Shown here piece by piece: positions 56,960 to 64,000 of a DNA stretch of 64,000 bases (the stretch's first letter is position 1; every line of letters begins with the position of its first letter). The DNA is from Lepraria neglecta. Lineage: Eukaryota > Ascomycota > Lecanoromycetes > Lecanorales > Stereocaulaceae. Both the position numbers and the translations under genes were made by a program. The notes beneath the pieces are model-generated. The model worked only from the letters and a program-made list of their open reading frames with translations. It had not been told where the DNA came from and did not search any database. The stretch is from contig CM065647.1 in NCBI GenBank assembly GCA_033220425.1, forward strand, positions 3,038,001 to 3,102,000, read 5' to 3'.

Positions 56960-59900
56960 TCAGGTCTGATCCCAACCCACAACAAAAGGCCTTCTCTCAA
57001 TTCCAATCCTCGGTTTCCCATCCGTCCCCACAAACCTTCCATACCCAATTTTCCACTCCTCCTTCGCACTTTCATTCCCTCTGACCTCAGCAACTAAGCC
57101 ACTCCCATCAAACAGCCCAAGCACTCGCGCGATAGTCATCGGTAGACGAAGCTGCATTGATTTTGGACGCTTGATATAATACGCCATCGCAACGACGATG
57201 TTAAGAGCGATTAAAACCAGAGAAATGAGAAATGCGGGCCGGGAGATGAAGATTCTGGTTGATGAGGTCAAAATTTTCCCCGGGACTGTAGTGCCATTTG
57301 GTGCGGTGGCGAAGACACTTGGGTTGAGGCCCAAAGCGATAGCGAAGACACGGCTATATATTTCTTGCAGCACTGGTGTTATGGCATCGAAGGTCGGGAC
57401 GGGTTGCTGGGGGTCGACAAGAGTGGTATCGCTAAACACTTTCGCGAAATAGCTGAACCAGCTGTCTGCGAAAGTGTCGTTGTGCCAGAACGGTTCGACA
57501 TCGTAGGAGTCGTCCCAGATAAGGCGGGTGTGATTGAGGAGGTCTTTGAGGGCAAAGGTAGGAGAAAAGAAGGATGTGAGATCCGTGGAGTAAGGGGCGA
57601 GTTGGGTGGCGGATTGGATGCGGCCGTTGGGGGTGACGATGATGGTGTAGGGTGCTGTAAGGAGACTTGGACGGCAGACTAGCCATACCGAGGAGTAGGA
57701 GTTGACGGCGAAGACGTCGGGACTTTTGTCTAATAAGTCAGTGGGGTCGTCGACCTTAAAACTGTCGGCAGAGACGGTAAGGTTTGCGCGATGGAAGCTG
57801 GCAACAAGTAAATTATCACAGGCATCCATGCCCTCCGTTGGACTTTGAGGATCTGCGAAAAGAGCACCAAAGAATTCTAGTGCGGCCATCGTCTTATTTT
57901 GACCACCGGCTGGACCATCAGTGTGAAAGAAGCAGCTCCCATTGCGGCCGTTATCGACCTTCTGTGGCGCGGTAACATTACGAATGACCAGGAACGAACG
58001 GCCAGGTGGCTCAACGAGCGTGCAGTTAAGGTCAACCCCAAACCCTTGGCTTGCTGCTTCGTACGTAGTGGTGCTTTCGTTGACGCCAGATATGTTACGT
58101 ATGTCGAAAGGCAGGAAATACCTGGTGGGTGATGTCCAAGCTGGAAGAGGTGTTCCGTGGCTGACATTGGACTGCAATACATAGAACGGATCGGGGCTAG
58201 TGGTAGTTATCTTGGTCCCGTTAACAAACAGCGGTAGATATTGCGAGTCGAAATTGGTTTTCGATATCGCCAAGCCAACGTAGGTCTGGAAAAGGCCGCT
58301 CAAGGCAACGCTCAAGACATTAGTCGACAGTCCTATAGCACACACCGCGACTAGCAAGAAATGATGAGCACGCCAGGCTCTCCAGATGACCAGTTGCGGC
58401 GGCAATGAGGTGTATTTGAGATTGATAGATTTCGAAGGCCTCGCCTCACCCTTTCGCAGCTCCTCGAAGGGCTGAAGTATACACAAGAGCCTGTTAAGGA
58501 GTAGCCAGAATGGCTCTAGGAATGTTGCAAAGACAACGGGAACGTAATTTGTGAGAAGTTGGTTCACTACCAGACTATGTGATGGAAGAGGTAATCCCAC
58601 GCGCTTCTGTATGTCAATTTGTGTAATGACCAGGATGACTAGAGCCAACACAAGAATGGCGATAAAGATTGTAGCAACGACCAAGCGCATCTCCCACGGT
58701 CTTCCGGGGCTCGAGTCGTGGTTCTGATCACTCGTAGGAATTCCAGCGGAAGTGCCACTTGTTATGCTGCGTTCCTGCTCCATGGAAGAGCATTCACTGT
58801 GGCTTTTGCTGCCCTGGAAGCAAAACATGCCATTTTTGATTCTCGTGCGGAGGGCGGAGCTTGACGCTGAAAGATCATTGGCCACTACCGCTGTTGGCAT
58901 CTCCGGTCCTATCATGCTCATAATGTCATAGAGAGAGGCTGGATCCTTACGAAATTGACTTGAACGACGCCAGGAGGTGTACAAGAGGGCGAGGCTTAGC
59001 AATATCGCGAAGCCGAGAAAAACTTCGACTACAAGTGCAAGTGTCCGAACTACCACCACAGCATTCATGGTACCCTGCAAGACTCCATGTCTTGGATCTA
59101 GAGCAGAGACGTTGGCGGACAATAGACTGTTTAAGGCCAGCGAGAATAGAAGCTTCTGGACATGTTCAAGACTTGAAGCTAGCACGGTGTCGTTCAGATA
59201 TTCCGAGAGCTCCAGCTGTGTTGCGCCGAAGGCAAAAGCCATCATGTCCGATACCTGCGATTCTGCAGCGATGCCCAATTTCTCTAAGCGGTTTGTCTGG
59301 TCCATTGTCGTAGTGGTGTAGGGAACATCATCTCTTTTTGACTGGGATATATCGCCCGTGCTTGCGACATATTCGAAATTCGAGATGTTGAAGGTCGCAT
59401 CGGTTAGCGGTTGGGGAGACTCCAGTGGTTGAATGCCTAAGACAATCGAATCCGGTGAAGATACTGTAGCATTGACCTTTTGGATCCAATACGATGGCTC
59501 GCAGAAAAGGCTTGAAGATTCAAGAGTCCCATTCTTTGTCTCACCAAGGAATGCCAAGAATGTATGCGAAAATTCCGCTGAAGAGCATCCCATACCAGAA
59601 AGATAGTAATCCGTGTACGGGCTAGAGTACCACCCGATATACAGTGCCTGGAAATCGGTGCCCCCATCCATACTTAGCTGTAATGGATCCGTTTTACATC
59701 CCTTGCCATTGCTGTAGCGTACTCCTGAAGAAGAGTTCTCAACAACGGCAGGGTTGCAAAGTAGACTACTGCTATACATCGCGGTGGTCGAAGACCAAGT
59801 CTCGTTCAGTACTGGCGAGCGGCCCGCTGAGTTCGAGAGGAACGGTACCAATACGCTGTCATTCGTGACCCAGCCTGGTAGGTCCTGATCGAGCCATATC

Positions 59901-60630
59901 GAGTCGTAGGCCGCCATCACAAATCCCCTATTCAATTGAGAAAGCTGGTCCTGGAGCGGAAGAACGCTTAAAGCGGTCGTCGCTGTAACATCCGTAGCGT
60001 AGGTGATTCTGGCAGTATTGAAGACGGAGCTTATCAAAGGTGTGACACCCCAGAAGATTGTCATCATAGTCCCGCCGGCGAAGAACACTGACCAATGTCT
60101 GAGTCTGTCAGTGGAGTCTTTGAAGAAAGTTCAATCTATTCCTACCCCCTTCGGAGAGCTCTATACGGAGCAAAAGCTACAAAGTCGAATGGGTAATGCA
60201 GGAATAGCGAATCTCTAGCCGGCACACCACCCTCCTTCGACATCTGAAAATATGGTTCAAGGCGTTTCGCATCCAGATCGACCCAGCTCCAGAGCATGCT
60301 ATAGAAGACCGCGATCAAAGTCGGGAGGTATAGGTAGGAGAAGGTAGCCGTTGTGGAAAAGCCATTAACAGCGAAGACGAGGCCGCCATTTCGATGACTG
60401 AGTCGGGATAGGTACTCGAGGACAATGATAAAGCATCCTGTGATAGCTGCTATACTCAGCAGTAGAGGCGGTCGTAGGGTGACTGGTTTCCAGAACTTCT
60501 CTGCTGATGATCAGTGTCAGTCGTGGCATTGGTATTTCAAGAAGTACGAACCATTTTGATTTGCTGGTAAAAATTTTCCCGATGACTGAAGCGGGGAATA
60601 CATCACACGCGGACTAAAGGGCAGTCCCAT
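56960..60630 (-). CDS. large multi-pass membrane protein (DUF3433 type)
   Basis: Three exons: 60552-60630, 60146-60503, 56960-60098; introns 48 and 47 nt; 1191 residues. The first exon gives MGLPFSPRVMYSPLQSSGKF. After intron 1 comes EKFWKPVTLRPPLLLSIAAI, a typical opening of the DUF3433 family, and after intron 2 RRG-HWSVFFAGGTMMTIFW. About eight hydrophobic segments are visible, including CFIIVLEYL, LALVVEVFLGFAILLSLALL, VVATIFIAILVLALVILVIT, VVFATFLEPFWLLLNRLLCI and AFLISLVLIALNIVVAMAYY. Two long, N-glycosylation-rich outer loops with scattered cysteines separate them. The second half repeats the first in layout (WKPV-like entry 'LVIWRAWRAHHFLLVAVCAI'), as in other members with a doubled domain. 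The family is fungal and has no known function; a plasma-membrane location is inferred. Confidence 0.85.
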
Positions 60631-61305
60631 AATGTATAAGGAGCATGGGTCCAGCTCATACAGATGAAGTAACACAGTGTATAAGGCAAATTAGCTCAAG
60701 CAAGTAGCCAGAAGCATGACAACTGCATCAAAAGTCCAAAAGATAGCTCGACATTGGAAGAAAAGCAGGCCTCAAGACAAGATGAATGCTCTGCTCCAAC
60801 ATCGGGATGCAGGTATCCGCCCACAAACGCGGGCTTCGAAAGCCCCATTGGGCAGTGCTTATGCAAAGCGAGAAAGAACACGAACGGTGGTTTGAGACAT
60901 AGCTGTGAAACATGTTGGAATCCCAACGTATGCAGGTAGGCGGACTAGGCAATGACTGCTTCTAAAAATGGCAAGATCCCATGAATGGCAGGTGGGAGCT
61001 TGTCGATTGGGCAAAGGAGCCTGATGAATGTTTAAAGCATATGGACAAGGTGAGAATCCCACGAAATGCCGTAGGCGCGAGTCTAGCAAAATATGAGAGG
61101 TAGGGAAGGCTCAGTGGTTGAAAAGTAGGAACAAGGATGGAATGTCAAGTCAAGCTAGAGTATGCAGGTAGGCGCGAGGATGACAGCCTGACGGCAGGAG
61201 CTATTCCCAAGGGAAGAACGTCCCTCGAACAGCAAATGGAAGTCAGCGCAATAGCCGTGCATCGCAAAATCCGCGCCGATGGATTGTATGGGGCTCTCGC
61301 ACGGC

Positions 61306-61321
61306 CGAGAGAGAGAGAGAG
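61306..61321 (+). repeat. (GA)n microsatellite
   Basis: Sixteen bases of alternating G and A in non-coding sequence. Confidence 0.85.
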
Positions 61322-61600
61322 TAAGGCTGCAAGGAAAAGTTCAAGGATGTTCTTCCGAAGGACAGCACTGAAGAGGATGTAACGACCTCGGCTCCAACAA
61401 AAGGTACAGCGCAAGACATGTTGATTGAAGACACACTTGTGCCGTATTGAGGTTTATTTCCAATAAGAGTGGCATCCCATGAATGTCTAACCGCGCGACA
61501 AAGGTCTCGCCCAGGTCAGCAAACCGGTATTCTGCTATTGGTCAAAGTGCAAGCCCAACTCGTGGGCCACCCACTCACGGCTGGCTGCATCGCCAACGCA

Positions 61601-61626
61601 GGGGAAGGGGAAGGGGAAGGGAAAGG
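61601..61626 (+). repeat. GGGGAA tandem repeat
   Basis: About four units of GGGGAA, slightly imperfect at the right end, in non-coding sequence. Confidence 0.85.
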
Positions 61627-62189
61627 AAACGCCTATCTATTTGTCGAATTTGTCACAGATAAGTGATCTCGACTCCACGAAATGAGCGTACGGTCCCCTA
61701 ACGGCTTGGCGGACGACCGGGTCGAGGTCGTTCGTTTTAGCTCCAGGCCGCGTCCGGACCAATACAAATTACATCGAATTTCAGGACGGACGAAACGGGA
61801 ATTTGGAATTGTGATCTTCGATGTCAGTGCGTTGAGGGGTGATGAGATGTGATGTGAAGGGAAGCAAGGACTTCAAGACAATCCCTTTGTAACACACATT
61901 CCTTGCTCATAACAAAAGAAGATCAACGCGAAGGACCCCCTTGGATGAAGTGTTTGAAATTTGAATGTGATTGTTCAATTATGGACTATTAGAGCTCTCT
62001 GCCCTATATACAAGAAACTCCATAACTGTATGCCATGTTTTCGTTAGAAGAACCCCATCCAATGAATTAAATCTGTCCAACCATCAAATGCAAAGTATTT
62101 CAAGATGTGAGCATGCCACTATCGCCCGAATGCCGTCTACCGCTTATAGCAATTTCACCATCGTAGCCCTTTTATCGGACTTGTATAGC

Positions 62190-63040
62190 TTAGAACATGG
62201 CGAGAGCAGCGAGACCGGCAACACCGGCCACGAGCTTGCTGCCGACAGCAAGCATGTTGGCGCCGCTGCCAGCGGTGAAGGTGGCTGGGGCAGAGGTTGT
62301 GGCAGATGTGGCTGGCGCCGAGGCAGTAGGACCCGCTGGGGTGGTGCTGTTGGAGACTGGGAATGGAGCAGCCATGGTCATGGTCATTGGGGCCATGGAG
62401 ACAGGTGCAGATGTCACGACTGGAGCCGAGGTCATCAGGGTTGTGCCCGCTGAAGACACGGTTGATGACTCCATCATGGTAGTTTCAGAAGCTGATGGAG
62501 CAACGGAAGCAGAGCCGCTGGGGTTGGTGCAGGCAATGGTGTCGATGTAGACTGGGAAACACTGGCCACCCTGGCTCTCGGAGTAGAGGTTGTCAAATGT
62601 ACCAGATAGACAGCTGTAGAAGACAGCACTGCCACCGATTGCGAGGGTGCCGTTCGAGCAGATTGAGAAGCCGGAGGTGAAGAGGGCGCCGGGTTGTGTT
62701 GGGTTGTCGAATTGGAATTGAGCGTTGGAGACGATCTCACCGGTGCGGCCTTCTTGATCGGTGAGCTTGCCGTTCTCGAGGGTGATGATTGGGGTGCTTG
62801 AGCAGGCTCCTGTTTGTCGCTTGAATAGATGTCAGCATTAGAGTCGTGATGGAAATTTTTGGACGATTTTTCATTGGATGAGGTTAGACAAACCTTGTAC
62901 ATGGCAAGATCACGCTTCGATGAGCTTGTGATGTTGACTGGAGCAATCTCAAAAGATCCTGGGAAGGATGTTGAGCATCCTGGAGGAGTTTGCGCTGACA
63001 CAGCTGCCGCGAGGGCGAGGAGAGCGACCGTGTACTTCAT
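62190..63040 (-). CDS. GPI-anchored cell-wall protein with PIR1-like C-terminal domain
   Basis: Two exons, about 62890-63040 and 62190-62806, with an 83-nt intron; about 255 residues. The signal peptide MKYTVALLALAAAVSA is followed at residues 42-43 by a Kex2-type Lys-Arg site (SSSKRDLA). After the intron the protein reads CSSTPIITLENGKLTDQEGR, VSNAQFQFDNPTQPGALFTS, GFSICSNGTLAIGGSAVFYS and CLSGTFDNLYSE. This is the conserved domain of PIR-type wall mannoproteins (QFQFD.PPQ.GA.YT.GFS...CLSG.F.NLYD). A Ser/Thr/Ala-rich stem and a hydrophobic end (LVAGVAGLAALAMF after SGAN) indicate a GPI anchor. The exact splice pair is uncertain: GTTTGT is the prettier donor, but only GTCTAA (62889) with the GGAG acceptor keeps the conserved frame. 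Role: wall structure. Confidence 0.8.
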
Positions 63041-63259
63041 GTTGACTGTTGGTTGTGAGGGTGGTGGTTTGAGAGATGAGAAGGTGAGGATTATTAGAGA
63101 TTAGTAGAGTATGTAGCGAGAACTTTTAATGCTATCTAACGAATGTGAGTGTAGCAAATGATAGCGATTGTATATGTTGCTCGGTTGAAAATAGGGAGGT
63201 AAAAAGGGCGGGAGGAGGTACATGGAAATAAATAGCTCCAAAGCGCGCTAGGCCGGGGG

Positions 63260-63313
63260 GCTGGTTTTTTCGAAGTGGGGCCGGGAACCTTGCCACTTCG
63301 TATCCTAACCAGC
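63260..63313. repeat. two-tier inverted repeat (hairpin)
   Basis: Outer arms GCTGGTT (63260-63266) and AACCAGC (63307-63313) flank inner arms CGAAGTGG (63271-63278) and CCACTTCG (63293-63300). All pairs are perfect; the unpaired gaps between the arm pairs are 4 and 6 nt, and the loop is 14 nt. It lies about 220 bp upstream of the wall-protein start. Confidence 0.85.
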
Positions 63314-63430
63314 CGCGTCATGGACTCCTGGCCTCCGGATTTCTATCATCTACCGTGTTACTTCCATTGCGTAATGCACTGATACGGACAGCCATATCTG
63401 AAGACTATCTAGCCACCTATTTTGAAAAGC

Positions 63431-63461
63431 ATTGAGCGCATTGAGCGCATTGAGCGCATTG
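63431..63461 (+). repeat. 9-nt tandem repeat
   Basis: Just over three copies of ATTGAGCGC between two divergent genes. Confidence 0.85.
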
Positions 63462-63857
63462 CTCTACCACGGCCTTCTCTACCAAGCTCGACGCGCTGTA
63501 GGGGGTTGTATGATTGCAAAGTTATGGGGTGCATTGTTTCGGCTTAGGCACTCCTCCTTCCTTCTCTCCTTGTAGTTAGCTCATCAAACTAAGCAATACA
63601 TCATTGGCCATCCTCTCTGCTCATTTGGCTAAGACTCTCCGAAACCTGCCTAAACGCTCTTAGGGCATACCTAGCGGCCGAATACGAAGTGGGTGGGCCG
63701 GGCAGATCTTACGGGGTGCATCAAATCAAGGAGCATCATTGGGCGAGCTTGAGCTCGGCAAGCTGACTAGACAGAATTGATGTGCATGAGGCTCTACAGA
63801 GAGTTATTACTCAGGTGATATCAATAAGTCTTTGGACTTCACTATTTCCATTTGAGG

Positions 63858-64000
63858 ATGTCATTCACAGGCCAGGATGACCCTTTCCTTGAGGCACAAG
63901 CGTAAGCCCGCCCCCAAGTGCTACCTAACACAACACCAAGTCCTTCTGATCTTTCATATCCCTTGGCTCAGCTGACGATAATCTTCAGCGACGTTCTCAC
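63858..64000 (+). CDS. Tlg1/syntaxin-6-like SNARE, first codons
   Basis: Exon 1 (63858-63901) reads MSFTGQDDPFLEAQA. An 87-nt intron (63902-63988; GTAAGC donor, GCTGAC branch, CAG acceptor) leads to exon 2, which continues A-DVL and runs off the window. The combined start ...DDPFLEAQADVL matches the N-terminus of fungal Tlg1/syntaxin-6 t-SNAREs (typical form ...DPFLQVQADVL), which act in endosome-to-Golgi traffic. Only about 18 residues are visible, so the name is tentative. The gene start with its splice signals is clear. Confidence 0.55.

Larger units (their letters stand above)
60631..62189. other. 1.6 kb intergenic region
   Basis: No gene recognised. It holds the membrane-protein promoter on the left and the 3' region of the wall-protein gene on the right, plus two short purine repeats. 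Confidence 0.5.
63041..63857. promoter_or_regulatory. divergent upstream region of the wall-protein and SNARE genes
   Basis: About 820 bp between two divergent genes. It contains a long imperfect hairpin (63260-63313) and a 9-nt tandem repeat (63431-63461), listed separately. No named promoter element is claimed. Confidence 0.45.

Noticed and set aside
1-64000. Search for LTR elements, other virus-like elements, DNA transposons, CRISPR arrays and bacterial operons
   Set aside because: No reverse transcriptase, integrase, transposase or capsid-like blocks, no long terminal repeats and no spaced direct-repeat arrays were recognised by eye. A genome-wide repeat search would be needed to exclude short non-autonomous elements.

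Overview
The window is nuclear DNA of a filamentous ascomycete (Pezizomycotina). The best inference is a Dothideomycete, possibly of the Capnodiales/Mycosphaerellales. Support: introns of about 46-164 nt with GT-AG ends and CTAAC/CTGAC branch sites; single-copy eukaryotic genes (Tra1, ribosomal protein L4, FGAM synthase, a TFIIIC subunit); and typical fungal accessory families (NACHT-ankyrin protein, AA11-like LPMO, DUF3433-type membrane protein, PIR-type wall protein, BBE-like FAD oxidase). Nothing viral, plasmid-borne or prokaryotic was seen, and no complete transposon.

Layout. The left edge holds the last two exons of a TFIIIC subunit 5 gene (+). A decayed NACHT-ankyrin gene (-) and the Tra1 gene (+, 3948-15600) follow, back to back. 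After a 1.9 kb spacer come a disordered protein with a C-terminal zinc finger (17473-20313, +) and a tiny cysteine-rich secreted peptide (21462-21698, -). A minus-strand block runs through an FAD oxidase (23920-25825), FGAM synthase (26251-30758, nine exons), a broken short-chain dehydrogenase and RPL4 (32768-34074). Next are a broken small secreted protein, a METTL25-like protein (35616-37436, +), a YjbQ-family protein (38275-38906, -) and a disrupted Ala/Pro-rich gene (-). Then come an NAAA/acid-ceramidase-like hydrolase (42890-44140, +) and a BCS1-like AAA ATPase (46259-48097, +). A stretch of three decayed genes lies at 48.8-53.4 kb. The right part has the AA11-like LPMO (54944-56310, +), facing a 1191-residue membrane protein (56960-60630, -), a GPI/PIR-type wall protein (62190-63040, -), and the first codons of a Tlg1/syntaxin-6-like SNARE (63858 to the edge).

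The genes do not form a recognisable cluster for one pathway. The clearest pattern is a contrast: all the core genes are open over long distances (11.4 kb for Tra1), while seven accessory genes are broken. Base-calling error alone is therefore an unlikely cause. I did not find a clear new multi-gene system. The most interesting items are a stopless 63-nt intron in the Tra1 gene, duplicated splice acceptors at the end of the cysteine-rich peptide gene, a conserved domain left beyond an in-frame stop, and strong palindromes between or upstream of genes. Exon borders were placed by eye from splice signals, reading frame and family motifs.
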